From the NCBI GenBank assembly GCA_035236585.1, contig CP141127.1:64399495-64463494 (forward strand): DNA of 64,000 nt, in the 5' to 3' direction. The position numbers and the translations under genes were made by a program. The stretch comes from Warburgia ugandensis (Eukaryota; Streptophyta; Magnoliopsida; Canellales; Canellaceae). The notes beneath the pieces were generated by a model. The model was not told the origin of the DNA. It ran no database searches and was given only the letters and a program-made list of their open reading frames with translations. Positions within the stretch are counted from its first letter, which is position 1. Each line of letters opens with the position of its first letter. Of the stretch, positions 52,640-64,000 are shown piece by piece.

Positions 52640-54774
52640 CTCCCCTCCTATCTCCATCACTGGCAATACTTGCTAGCATCCTCTGTCTGCATCGTCACCC
52701 AGCTCCTTCGACATCTCCTCTCTTTCCACCAGCGTTGTCTCCTCTTCTCCGTCATCAGTTGTCTCAGAGTGGTTTTCCTCTTTCTCCCCCTCTCTTCTCC
52801 TCCTCCTCTTCCCTTCTCCACGTCTATCACCAGTTTCCTTTGCATCCGTTGAGTTTCCTGTGTTTTCGTTTAATTCTAAATTTTTTCCAAAAAATTTATT
52901 TTTGCCCTTTCTAGTTCTAATTTAATTCCAGTTATGTCCCTGATTTAATGCCATTAGTGTCCCTGTTCCCAATCCAGTTTTGTTTTATCAGTGTTCTGCT
53001 TATCCAGAAATGGCATAATCTGAGCCATATCAATTAAGGCTTAACCTAATTAATGGGTTAGCCTTAACCAACAGGATTTCTCTATTTCTCCTTTGTTTCA
53101 AATCAGATTTTCAATTAATTTTCATACTTCCTTCTTAGGTCATCTCATAGCTTAATTAACATCTCTGATCTTTAATATGAGCTCTAGAAATTAATATAAA
53201 CCGTCCAAATTCTAAGATCCTTATTTACTCCAGATCTGTAAGATTTTTGGGAATCTACCTAATCCAGCTATTGGATCTTTAATCAACGACATGATGAAGA
53301 CATTGATGAAGGCTGATCAACTCCAAGATGACTAGATTTGAAGAAATTGACAGTGATTAAGCTAGGGAAGTTGATTTTTCTTGTTATTTAGTTTAATTTT
53401 CTATCTTCTTGAATTGAAAATTCTGTAATTTTTAGTAATTGAATAGATCTGAACTTTGATTCCATTTCTAGTATTTTTTGTTATTTTTTTTTTAAATTTT
53501 TGAATAATTAAATTTTATTTAAACTCCAAATTATTAAAGCAAGTCCCTATGGGATTGACCTATACTTGCATACGCTACACTATAATAGCTCGTACACTTA
53601 CGGTAAAACAACAACTTTTTAGCATCGTTGTCAAGGATGGAGATGGGAGGGGAGTTTAAGCTAGTGTGACATTGAGTAGACGGGTAGAGGAGAGGTGAGA
53701 CGAAGGGCAAAGAAAGCAAGGAGATTAGAGAGGAGTTGGGCTGGAGAATAGGAAAAGAGGGAAGGTGAGGTAAAGGAGTAGGCTGGGGCGAACAACGACG
53801 GAGAAGAAGAAGGTGAAGGGAGATGGAAACAAGACAATGGACCATGAGGGAGATGAGAAGGGTGTGACAGAGTAGGAAGAGGGAGCAGTGGGTTTGTCAG
53901 TGGTGGGTGCTGTGAGGCAGGTGAATAAGAGTGAAACTGGAACTCGGTTTCCCATTGGAAACTGAGAAAGGGAAAAAGAGGGGTTGTGTAGATGACAATG
54001 GAGAGATGTAGGGAAGATTGGGTAAAACAATAAATAGGGTAGGGAACAGGGGTCGATCTAAGTAAAGAGATGAGGAAAGGCAAAGAAGGGAGAAGTGGAA
54101 GACGGTAAAAGATAGGAAACATAAGAAACGAGGAAAACAAATTGATTGGAAAGAACAAAAAATGATGAAGGGAAAGAGAGGCAAGCAAAGGAAAAACAAA
54201 TGAAAAAATAGTCCTCCTGGGCTCCCACGAGGTCCCTCCTATATATCTTTTCCCTGTTTCTAATTGTATTCTCCCCCACTTTTCTTATGCTTTCCTTATG
54301 GTGAGGAGTTAGTTTCCTACTATGAAACTTCTATCCCTTTGAATTATGCCTCTTTATTCCAAATTTGATCTCTTATTTAGGCAATCTTATCCATGATTTC
54401 ATTTCCCCTTATTTGAACTCTTTTGCATTTAGGAAACCATCTTGCTTTACGAGTGATCTGGTTCATTCAATGCCCTCTTGGATAATCTGCACTGTTGATT
54501 TTTTTTTTATTTGACACTAATTAGCACAATTCGAGCCATCTAATATCTAAGTCAACTAATCTGCACCATAGAATCAAACCATGATCTGTTTGATTTGCAA
54601 AATATAAGACTAGATTAGAGTCACCATACATTTAGCATCTGCTTAGCTTAAATGATCATCTGACCACTAAATTTGACAATTTACGGTTGGATGGTCAATT
54701 TGAGCTAAAATTTATATTTTTTTTAAAATTACCAAATTAATTAGTTAGACGGTCTAATTAAATTCTAAACTACA
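52640..54774 (-). repeat. Right LTR of the non-coding LTR element, halves in opposite orientation
   Basis: About 970 bp at the left (52640-53610) is the reverse complement of 49175-50090; about 1140 bp at the right (53640-54774) matches 50090-51245 in the same sense. GATGGAGAT-like sequence occurs at the inner cut of both halves. The total length (2135 bp) equals that of the left LTR plus the primer-site motif. Confidence 0.72.
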
Positions 54775-56389
54775 AGTATTTTGGCCAAAATTCAACACTT
54801 AACAGTTTAATCTATGGATTTGTGTGCAACTGATGTGAACATGAGAATCAATATTCTCAAAGAAGATAACCGCTAGTTCTTGCAATATTTAGCTACTGTG
54901 AAAAGATTCTTAGATGGTTTAATCAATTTGACTTATGATAGACACCTTGACTATTTAAAGAAATTATATTAAAGCATAATTGAGAGGCTGTTTAATCAAT
55001 TAACGTACTAGGATAACATGATTCTCCAATTACAAATTGAATTTAAGAAATTGATGCAGGTGGAGAACAGTGGATAGTTTTATGATGAACTAGCAATTGT
55101 CTTCAATGACATTACATTGCAGGCTTTATGACTTAGATGAATTGAGTTAACGATAGCATGGATTACCACCTAAGAGGTGATCTAGAAAAGCTGCAAAGCC
55201 CTGAATGGCAATTTGAGATATAACTATCCATATGAAAATATACTATAAGCAATTTGATTGGTGGATTGTAATAACCAACTGATTTTGTTTGATGAAGTGT
55301 GAAAACCTCCATAGCCAATAAACTAATGAGCTCCTTTTGCAGACATTGATATAATAGTTAGGTATTGATAAGAATTAGACTTAGTTGGCTGTCTTCAATA
55401 TACCCTATTCAAAAAGTGCTTTAATTGGGAGTGAGACTACTTAGATTGGTTAGAAGGCCTTCTATAGATGTACCATTTATCCAGGAAAAATTTATCTTAC
55501 CCTCTTAGGAAGAGAGCTTGTGGATATGACATCAAGGAGAGTGGGGTTAAAGGCCTTTATTTGACTAGTAGTGGCAACTGTACTTAATGTCATTGACTAG
55601 GTTCCATGGGATAAACAAGCTATTTGGATATAACTAGATATGCTGTGATTATTTTATTTTCTCATTCCTATGTTGTTAGTCATGTGGCCTACAGTATTGT
55701 GGATGACTTATATCTTAAAGAGTCTATAGATTTGTCAATTATGGATTGTGGTGTACATAGGTGTACCATTGATGGACTCACCTATTCTGAGGGTGGAGCT
55801 TTAGACGCCTTCTATGTGGCCTAGATCGGTCTCTAGAGTACTAGGAGAATTATGCGATTAACCCATGGCCATTAATCACCCAATTAAACTACAATTGTCT
55901 TTTTAAGAGAACTGTGTATTACAGTTCTTCGTTTAGGGTAAGAGCTCAAGAGTTAGTTTACTTGTTGCCTTGATATTTCTTGAATTAATGCACATATGTT
56001 ATCGAATGTCTAACCTTCTTTTGTTTAACAATTTTTCTTATTTTACTTAAATTCTTTGGAAACCATTTTAAATTATTGAATAACATTAACTATATGGAAA
56101 TCTATTTTTGTGATAGAGTTGTGGAAGAAGCATGGAAGATCGAGCTCATTGCTACAGTGCTCAACCCATCCTAATAAATCTAACCATGCATTGCCTCTCA
56201 TGATTTGGGATTCCTTGACTTGTTTGCAAAGGAAGATTTTCATGTTCATTTTTGCATTGTTTTGTTGTTTTTAATTTAAAAAGAAGTAGGGGATTTTTTG
56301 TTGATTGAGTTAATTTTAACTTATAATAAGTGGGAGAATATTATTTCAATTGTTTTAACTTAAAAAACAAGTAGAGGAATGTTGTTTTT
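54775..56389. other. Unassigned, probably degraded retroelement DNA
   Basis: Full of stops in all frames. The stretch near 55010-55180 on the plus strand faintly recalls a retroelement gag, but no motif is firm enough to name a family. 55624-55824 is open for 66 codons without a known domain. Confidence 0.4.
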
Positions 56390-57010
56390 GTTTTTTTAAG
56401 TTAAAGGACTATTAGTCCCACATCACCCTTTTCATAAGTTAGGCAGAGTAGTATCTCTATATAAGGGACATTAATCAGTAGTCCCACATTGCTTATAAAA
56501 GAGGGACTAAAGGAGCGGAACTCCTATATAAAGGAGTAACCCCTTTATCTATTCCTTACATCAAATACTTTTTTCGCTTAGAGCTTTTTACTTTATAGCT
56601 TTCCAGAGTCTATCTAGCCAAACATTCTTTGTTCACTCTTCCTCTTCAGAGTTTGCCATCTTTGTCATTACTCTATTCTCTCATGATTTTTAATCTCTAG
56701 AGGTTTATTAGGTGTACATTTTGCAGCTTGAGTATGGCATCTTTTTAGCTCTTTTATAGGTGCTAGGCTTTAGAGGTTTATTAGGTGTGTATTTTGCAGC
56801 CCAACTTTGGTGTCTTTTTACCTTATTTGAAGGTTATTGAATGCTTATTTGGAATGCATTTTGCACTTCATATCCATCATATCTTCTATGTGTTAGGCTT
56901 GAAAGGTTTATTGGGGATGCATTTTGCTATTGAATTTGACCCCTCTTTAGCTTATCTAAGAGTTTATTGGACGCATTTTACAGCCATAATCTATGCTAAG
57001 TGTTAGCCTA
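56390..57010 (+). mobile_element. LTR-like segment with TATA box and internal tandem repeats
   Basis: AGTCCCACATCACCC and AGTCCCACATTGC repeats (56410-56490) and CTATATAA boxes (56458, 56532) have the layout of a plant LTR promoter region. About 55-75-bp repeats follow at 56697-57005. Neither terminus nor primer-binding site was found, so the call is tentative. Confidence 0.35.
56697..57005. repeat. Tandem repeat, about 4 degenerate units
   Basis: The phrase GAGGTTTATTAGGTGTGCATTT (within variation), followed by TTGCAGC, a CATCTTTTTAGC-like stretch and TGCTAGGCTT, recurs from about 56699, 56774, 56850, 56907 and 56953. Spacing varies between 45 and 80 bp. Confidence 0.7.
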
Positions 57011-57559
57011 TATTTCATATCTATTGATCGTCACAATACATCTTGATTTAAAAGATTATTTAAGGCATTCAAATCCTAGGGACTAAAGTACGGGTCAATT
57101 CTAATTATGCAAATAGTTGAGGTAGACATTAAGTCGAGCTTGGTTGAATCCCAAAGATTGTGCTATCATATCCCTTGGGGGCTTTAACTATCTTCAAGAA
57201 GTTGCTATAAGTGCAGTTCTAAGCTAAGGTTCATTATATTTTTATTTTGAGCAAATTCTATAGTTTTGATATATTATAAGTAGTTTTAACCAAGAACTCC
57301 TATCATTATTAGGTGTTCAAACAACCTCATCCTCGTGAGGATTAGGCATGATATGCCCATTCAAAATAAGATTTTTAATATCTTGCCCACATCGATCCAA
57401 CAAAGAGAAGTTCTGATTCCTTTGTAATCCACTTTTCTGGTAACAAATTCTTCAATTATGCATGAAATAACTACCTCATAACAGAAGTTCAAGTTGGTCT
57501 TGCATCTTAATCAACTTGGATGAAGAGGACATGATCTATCTTTGCATGATCTGAGACGG

Positions 57560-58240
57560 CAAAAATTGACTACATAGCTTTGCAATATGTACATCATCTA
57601 GTAGTGAAGAGTTGCTTCAAATATTGATTCCACTTAAGGTGTTCCAGTGATTTGAACTTGAACTTTCAATACATAAAAAACATGAGGATCTTTAATTGAT
57701 GTATTGAAGTTTGGAAAGAAAGTTATCAAAACAGTGCCTACTTTCAAAGTTGTCTGAATTGTACCAATACAGGCATGTTGATATTCTTTACAATGAGAAT
57801 CAAGCAATTAAATCATGGAGACAACTGGAAGACGTTTTCTACAATGAAAAGTAAGAGCAAATTTAACAACATAATAATGAAGATGTGAAAATCCTTGTTG
57901 TGTCTATAATAAGTAAGACATGTGAAATGCCGAGAGTGATGAAAATTTCAAATTCATTGGCTAGAATAGAAAATTGATCAAACTTAGAAGCTTGAACATA
58001 TTCGTTGACTGGGATTGGTTGCTTTTGACCTATCAAATTTTTTTATATTAATTTTGTACTAAAGAACTATATGGTTTATCAAAGACTTTATAAGGATTTA
58101 CAAAAGGTAAAGAAGTAACATGGATTTTACTATCTTCAAGAATATAACCTACTTCATATAAATAATTTAATTTATTAGAAGAAATAGATTCTAAGGACTT
58201 CAAGGAAGAAGAAGGTAAATGACTAGAGGATATCATTACT
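57560..58240 (-). pseudogene. Fossil movement-protein region of the endogenous pararetrovirus
   Basis: Minus-strand fragments read HACIGTIQTTLKVGTVL and FFPNFNTSIKDPHVFYVLKV. They match the 30K-type movement protein pattern of petuvirus/florendovirus-like caulimovirids (IGTV.TSL..G.V, .YPNF..SL.D). The region follows the primer-binding site in the expected direction. Broken; no host function is implied. Confidence 0.65.
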
Positions 58241-58686
58241 TATAAGTACTTGTGCTCTCTTATTTAATTTTCATCAACTAAGGACTTCCCATGTTCACTA
58301 TTAAGCTTTTTGAAAAAGATAAAATTTTGTTAGCATCTTTCACAAGGTATGTCTTGAGACAAAACATAACCTTCCCTCAGCACAAACAGTCTCCTTAACC
58401 TCTTATGCAAATAGATTAACAAGATAAACATACAAACAAATTGTCCATACTAGAAATTTTTTTATAACCTGATCTTGTGTTCATATGAGTCTCATTTCTT
58501 GATGTGGAGGATCCACTCAAAGTGGTAACCTACAGAGCATACTAGTTAAGATAATGGACAGAGCTTACTAATCAAAATGGTATAGAGATAGTACTCTACT
58601 ATAAAAATTAATTAGGTGAATAGAAATAAAATTGAGAGCAAAATAACTTACGTAGAAATTAAAAGACATAACTAAAAGAAAGAGCT

Positions 58687-58700
58687 AGGCTTTGATACCA
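58687..58700 (-). other. Primer-binding site of the pararetrovirus fossil
   Basis: Reverse complement TTTGGTATCAAAGC, two differences from the tRNA-Met complement TGGTATCAGAGC used by caulimovirids. In these viruses this site is position 1 of the genome. It lies about 290 bp downstream (minus) of the palindromic TATA region CTCTTTATATAAAGAG at 58975-58990. Confidence 0.65.
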
Positions 58701-59209
58701 AAAAGAGGGAAGATCTAATTAAAGATATAAGAAATGTAGACAAAAGTAAAAAGGGGGAATGTCTAATTAAGGACACAATAAATATAGGCAAAAGTCTAAA
58801 ATATGAAAGTAGAGAGGCACACAAACAAGGAAGAATTTACATTAAAAGAAGAAATTCTTATAGAACGAGATTGGACTAAGAGAGTGATTAGAAGAGAAGA
58901 AAGAACACCACATAAGTTATACTTAAGGTATACTCAAGCTTTTCTCCCACTATGCTTCTCGACTTACATGACTCCTCTTTATATAAAGAGTTGGGGACTC
59001 TAAGCTTCCTACATAAGTTACATTGATTTGACATAAAGCTAAAGACAAAAGCAAAAGTACATGACTCATCACAATAACAAAAATAAAAGGATACGAGTAA
59101 TTATAATGAAAAAAGTAAAAGGACATCAACTCATTACAAAGATAAGTAAATGTACATGACTCATCACAACATTTAATATATAAAGCAAAGTTGATGTTGA
59201 CTACACAAG

Positions 59210-59375
59210 GAGAGTGGTAGATGACTAATAGTGATTTAGTAGCTATGGTAGATGACTTGTAAAGTAGTTTATATGGTAGGTGCCTTGTAGATTGGTTGAT
59301 AGAATGGTAAGTAGATAATAGAATGGTAGATGGCTAGTAGAATCGTAGGTGGCTAGTGGAATGGTAGGTGTCTAA
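59210..59375. repeat. Short tandem repeats in the viral intergenic region
   Basis: Variants of TGGTAGATGACTTGTA / TGGTAGGTGGCTAGTAGAA recur about eight times with a 20-30-bp step. They lie between the RNase H fossil and the promoter. Confidence 0.65.
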
Positions 59376-60229
59376 TCTCATCTATCATTAGGACAAGGTG
59401 GATCTACAAAATTGGTAGTTCATCATCATCTGAATATAGTGGTTGGCTTTCCATGAAGTGAAGATTTAATGCTGCCAGTGTAGATGCCCATGTGAGAGGA
59501 TCTTCTGGATCATCATTCAATATCCTAACTTCTTTTCTAATTGTTATATAGAAGAAATAGAATTCAAGAATATTGTCATGGTAATGATAGAATTAGTCTT
59601 CATTTCTTAACTATTAAACTGCATGAGGAGGGTGATTTCATGTTTCTCTGTTTCCTTGATAAGAAAATATTTCTTTAGAGATTTGTTTAGGAAATTCTTC
59701 CAGTCCTGCTGTAATGCTTCATTCTAAAACTTGTTGAATCAAGTGGTGTTAAGATTCCAGAATTTGTAATATCAAGCTCAAACTATTATATGATATTCAT
59801 TTAATAATTACCATAAATAGCAATAGTGAAGTGCCGTTTACTGTTTATACTTGAAACTTAAAGTAACTCGCCCATAGATGATGAAGATCTAACCAAGAGA
59901 TTAGCCAATGAGGGGATTTTTCTTTCAAGTGATAATGGAAGGAGGATAAAAGTCTCTCAACTCTTTTGTGGATGTAATATTGACCAATGGCTTGTCTGAG
60001 TTTGTTTGGTAATTGTTCTATTGCTTTAGAGATGTCAGTGGATGGTTCAGGAGGTTGTATTGGCTAGAGAGAGTAAACACACAATGGAGCTAGTAGGATG
60101 AGAGAAGTGTTTGCTATCTTATTTTTTCTAGGGAGAAAATCAGCAAGGGTCTTGTTCTTATAAGCAATGTGTTTGACTTCAAAGGAGCATTGTGAGAATG
60201 AGTTCGGCACTTTAGTAATTGTGGTTTTG

Positions 60230-60900
60230 ATAAGATCTTTTGCTTGAATTGTAGCATCTTAGGAAAAGATGACATATCCATTTCTACTAAGAAGGTGTGA
60301 TCAACGAGATAGAATTGGAACTTTTCTATTCCCTTTTTTATTACTAGTATCTCTTTAAAAGTAGAGTGGTAATATAGCTGAATTGACTTGAATGCACCAG
60401 TACCACTTTTGTATTCACAGAGATTTCTTTTCCTATCATTTTCTTCAAAAAGTGTAGCTCCCCAATATTCATCACTAATATCTGTCAAGAGAATTCTTTT
60501 TCCCGTGCTAGGAATTTGTAATGGTTCAAGATGATCAAATAATTTTTTAATATTTGGACAGTTGCCATAATCCTACATTGAGATCAAATTTAGAGAAAAC
60601 TTTGGCATTAGAAAGATGTCAGAAGAGACTATGCTTTCGCGGAAGAGAAAACTTGTCATTTATAAGAAAATGGTTTTAAGTGTTGGTAATTGATAACAAG
60701 CCTAAGCTTTCATCTTATTTGTTCAGCTCTTTTATTGGCATAAAAAGGCTTCACTTGCCCATGGAGAAGAAGTGGGTTCCATGAGACCTTGGGATTATAA
60801 TTGAGATGGTTCTTGAATGGCTAGGACAAGGCGCTTGGAATTCATTCCTTTATGACTTCCTTTTGTAGAATTGATATCCTCATTTTTCTTGTCAGAAAGA
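60230..60900 (-). pseudogene. Fossil reverse transcriptase and RNase H of the pararetrovirus
   Basis: The RT start (HKGMNSKRLVLAIQEPS, GLMEPTSSPWA, then INYQPL-like LPTLKTIF) and RNase H start (TDISDEYWGATLFEE, HSTFKEILVIKKGI, MDMSSFPKMLQFKQKI) are characteristic of Caulimoviridae rather than LTR retrotransposons. The region is much shorter than an intact RT-RNase H and is broken. Confidence 0.8.
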
Positions 60901-61616
60901 GAGAAAAATGATGGATTAGTCCATAGAGAGTGATGAACATTTTGTGAGAAATTCTGTGTGATTTTCTACACAAAATATTTCACTAATTAGGAAATTTTAT
61001 GGAGTCCAAGGTATCAACAAGCTAAAGGTTTCAGACTTGGGACCAAGTAAGAAAGTTTTGTTTATAGGAAAAACCTTTTTCTGACTAACAAAGGTTGGAA
61101 AATTTGTAGAGGATGTTAAAACCAAGGATTAGGTCTTGCCTTATAAGGGAGATCCTAAGACTCTGTGGTTTGATGGTGATGTTAGGAAAGACTTTGATGA
61201 GTATGAGTTTGTTGATTTTGTCAATAGTGAAAATGTCTCCTTTGGCAACTCTGAAATCTTAATGGTAGGGACACCAAATTTTTTCAAAAAGGATTTTGGG
61301 GTTGAGGATGGTTGTTTCTATACTTGTGTTAAAAAAAGCAATGACATGGATAGGTTTAGCATATTGATCAGTAAGAAGGTGGGCTTGAGGTATTGGTGTT
61401 GGTTGGTTTGAGGAATACAAAATATTTGAGGAGACGAAGAAATTGGATGGAAAGTATTTCGTCAATTTTAGAAATTGCTGACTACGCATAAGAGCTTTTA
61501 GAATTACTTTCACTATCAATATAATCAATAGTCAATAATGTTTCTGGTGAGCATTCTTCATCAAGAGAAAACATAGATTCAACATCTAAGAAGTCTGTGT
61601 CTGCGTATACTGCTAC

Positions 61617-62617
61617 CTACTGAAGAAGTTTGATGCTCTTCCATTTCTCTGAACATTGTTTTGCTAAGTTTCTTGATTTTTCGCAAACATAACACCTATT
61701 TGTAGACTTTTCTTTGAATATATTTTTCTTCAAATATTGCCATTTTCTTCTTTTTCTGAATTTTGGCTTGTGACAATATTCTTTTAAATTTTTGTGAAAC
61801 TTTTTCCTGTGATATTTTTCTTGAAGCTGCAGGAACAATCTTTCTCTTTTTTGCATTTGATAGTAAGATCTAACTTCTCTCATATGCAATTCCAATCTTT
61901 CTTGCCTATTTTTTCTATTTTTGTAAGAAATTTTCTTTGATTGCATAACCACTAGAAAGTAAGTTGTATGCTGCCACATAAGTCATAGGGATGATTCTTG
62001 AAGAGATAACTTCGTATTTTCCATCAACTTGTGAGTTTCATTTGAAGAGATTTAGTAAGGAGTAGAGGAATACTTGTTTGAGGTTGATATCATCTATACC
62101 ATTGATGACATAATATTTTTAAGACATCTTGTCAAAATGCTTTTCTAGTATTCATCTATATATGTTTTTGTCTCTTGACGGTATTCTCCAAGTGATATCC
62201 ATCAATCTCTTGATCTACTTGTGAATCTTGGGACGAGCATTTTGTGACCTTTGCAATTGTTGTTTGAGATGCTTCTAATTCTATTTTGCACAAAGCATAA
62301 ATTTCTACGATTTTTTTATCCCATTTTGAAGGATGAACATCATCAATTGTGAACAACTTTTTGATATATGTTGTTGAAGGAATGTAAAATGCTTCTGGAG
62401 GATCTAAAGTTTCTTCTACCATAAGTTCTTCATAAGGTTTTCTGTAAAAAGTATCTTGCATAAAAGCATCAAGAATGATGTCTAGGTTTGACTTAAGAAA
62501 TTTTGAAGAAGTTTCTGAGATGGAGGTTTCTAGGAAGAGTTCAAGAATTGGACATGTGGGTTTAGAGAGATTTTTGAGAAAGCTTTCAATGGGAATATGG
62601 TTTTCAAGAGGAAACAT
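61617..62617 (-). pseudogene. Fossil capsid region of the pararetrovirus
   Basis: A basic, Lys/Arg/Tyr-rich stretch (61640-61979) ends in a Cys-rich motif CYVCEKSRNLAKQC, the place of the capsid zinc knuckle. Upstream (62156-62617) is an acidic segment with EALYIPS-type EAFYIPSTTYIKKLF and HPSKWDKKIVEIY, which fits the caulimovirid capsid N-terminal part by position. Confidence 0.6.
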
Positions 62618-64000
62618 TCTTGTTGGTTAAGGTTTTAAAGCACCTACAATGGGATTAGGAGAGTTTGGTGGAGATGATGATAGAATAGATAATTTTTCTT
62701 TATTTTTGTGGATTTGGCCTAAGAACAGGTTTATGCATTTTGTGAAAATATCTTTTATGAAAAGGTTGAAAGCACCTTGTACTCCTTGCAAAGGCTACAG
62801 TTTGGGAGGTTGGCATTTTTGTGGAGAGGAAAATTTGGTTCATTGGAGAGGTTGTAGCATGTACGTATAGCCTAATTGGATAGTGGATGGGGGAGAGAGG
62901 TTATTGGGAGGTAGGATAGATTTTTAGTGGTAGAATGAAGATTGAGTCATTTGGTAGCTGAGATCCTTCTTTTTTCTGGGATGATTCAATAGATCTAAGG
63001 TGAGTTTGTAAGAACCTTTTTTTTTTTTTGCCTCTTTCTTACAGAAGAATGTATTTCCAAGAGAGAAATCTTTGATTGATGTGTCTATGGTGTATAATTC
63101 TTTTGAAAAGCTTCTATCTTTCCTCTTAATTTAAGAATAAGAGTGTCAATGAAAGATAGCTTCTGAGTGATAGTAGTAGATAAAGTCTTTTAAATTTTTA
63201 TGATTTCTTGAAGGGCTTTGTTCTATGCTCTTGTATTTTCTGCTTGCTAACTTAGAGCTATTTCTGTTGTTGAGAATTTCTTTGGATATCCTTCTCCATT
63301 TTCTTCTATAGAATTTGTTATTTTTCAATGATGAGTTGTGTTCTGCGGTAGATAATCAAACTTTGAGAATGCGAAAATTTTTGCTGAAAAGTCATCATAT
63401 TAATTTTTGGGGCTTTTTGATGGTTGTGAGTTCTTTGGTTTCTAGATTTGAGAAGGTTTTGGTAATAGTTTTGGTTGATGAGGATTTTCTAGATTATCAA
63501 TAAGGGACAATACCATTTGATAATATTTGGGTAGAGGTGTGTGAGGTTTAAAAGGTAAATTTGTGGGTAGAAGATGGTTTTGATGAGGTCTACTTTGAGA
63601 AGTTTTTTGGCAGGAGTGTCTTAGTAGAGATAGATGACATAGTAATCAAATTTACATGATGGTTCTCCAAGAGTTACAAAGGTTGGATCACATGACTAAT
63701 ATCTTTCTTTGAGTTTTTGCTAGAAAGCTTCTTTTTTCTCCCTTCATATTCTGTTGGATCAAGTGGTTCTTCTTAACATTCTTGACAATCACATATATTT
63801 AACCATATGTGTATTGTTTCTAAATCTTTGCTTTGGAAGATTGATTTTCCTCCATTGTTAAAGGATATAATGGGAATATGATCATGAGTTTATGATCCTA
63901 TTTCCATTGTATCCTAGGTGAAAGACTCCTTATTACACCAAGCCCAAAGTGCTCCTAGGCACCCAACTCTCTCAAAGAAGCTACGTAGAAGTCAACATGC

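Larger units (their letters stand above)
49165..54774 (-). mobile_element. Non-coding LTR element (Ty3/gypsy-like, LARD type), right LTR rearranged
   Basis: The left LTR is 49165-51250 (2086 bp). The right LTR is about 52640-54774, with the same sequence content but its two halves in opposite orientation. The internal part is about 51250-52640 and has no coding sequence. At the inner end of one right-LTR half (about 53614-53634) is TAGCATCGTTGTCAAGGATGG. This is a worn form of the TGGCGCCGTTGCCGGGGA motif that follows the 5' LTR of plant Athila-like gypsy elements, with mostly C-to-T type changes. Purine-rich stretches fill the LTRs and give Pro/Ser/Leu-rich spurious frames on the minus strand. 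The element is broken and old; no clear target repeat was found. Confidence 0.65.
57300..64000 (-). mobile_element. Endogenous pararetrovirus fossil (Caulimoviridae, petuvirus/florendovirus-like), circularly permuted
   Basis: Minus strand, read from 64000 down. Capsid region (about 61620-63330 and perhaps beyond) with a Cys-rich CYVC..C zinc-knuckle-like motif (near 61680). Region at the protease position (about 61100-61450). Reverse transcriptase start with SHKGMNSKRLVLAIQEPSQL and GLMEPTSSPWA (about 60780-60900). RNase H with TDISDEYWGATLFEE and MDMSSFPKMLQFKQKIL (about 60230-60488). Then intergenic DNA with a TATA box (58979-58985), a tRNA-Met primer-binding site (58687-58700) and, further left, a movement-protein-like part (about 57560-58240; IGTIQTTLKVGTVL, FFPNFNTSIKDP). 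On a viral genome the movement protein precedes the capsid, so this order means a circular permutation or parts of two tandem genome copies. It is broken in many places and clearly old. The right end lies outside the window. Confidence 0.82.

Overview
The window is nuclear DNA of a flowering plant with a large, transposon-rich genome. The evidence is AT-rich intergenic DNA, GT-AG introns, plant retrotransposons of several classes, Au-type SINEs, a fossil pararetrovirus and one plant-specific kinase gene. The kinase, the RTE LINEs with (TGA)n tails and the Au SINEs would fit a magnoliid or another early-diverging angiosperm, but the species cannot be fixed from the sequence. I found no rRNA gene, convincing tRNA gene or CRISPR array.

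Positions 1-20950 are a stack of nested insertions. The base layer is an L1-type LINE on the minus strand, seen as three pieces (3761-4681, 8901-11276, 19256-about 20950). Its interruptions are a long LTR of one family at 1-3760 (minus), a second at 4682-8900 (plus, target repeat TGCTT) and a Ty1/copia element at 11277-19255. The copia element itself carries a third long LTR of the same family (11847-15244, target repeat AATTT). A lone copia-type LTR with a primer-binding site follows at 21835-22389, then about 2.8 kb of unassigned DNA.

Positions 25270-45100 hold the only confident host gene: a PB1-domain Raf-like protein kinase (plant B4 Raf group), plus strand. It has eight coding exons (25901-44694, 1196 codons plus stop), a small intron in the 5' UTR, three upstream ORFs and perhaps a 3' UTR intron. 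Intron 3 of the coding part (29004-41270) is 12.3 kb and falls inside the kinase N-lobe. It holds three RTE LINEs, one nested in another with both sets of target repeats preserved, a copia fragment, a 66-bp micro-insertion of an RTE tail, a long palindrome with SINE cores, a minisatellite and a candidate MITE. The last intron holds a whole Au SINE between 20-bp target repeats.

Positions 45100-64000 are again repeats. They comprise another Au SINE, an anonymous AT-rich tract, a non-coding LTR element (49165-54774) whose right LTR has its two halves in opposite orientation, an LTR-like segment with tandem repeats (56390-57010), and an endogenous caulimovirid fossil on the minus strand (about 57300 to beyond 64000). 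The gene order of the fossil is circularly permuted.

Functionally, only the kinase is likely to matter to the host. By family it acts in osmotic-stress and ABA-linked signalling upstream of SnRK2 kinases. A perfect G-box in its leader region is compatible with this but does not prove it.
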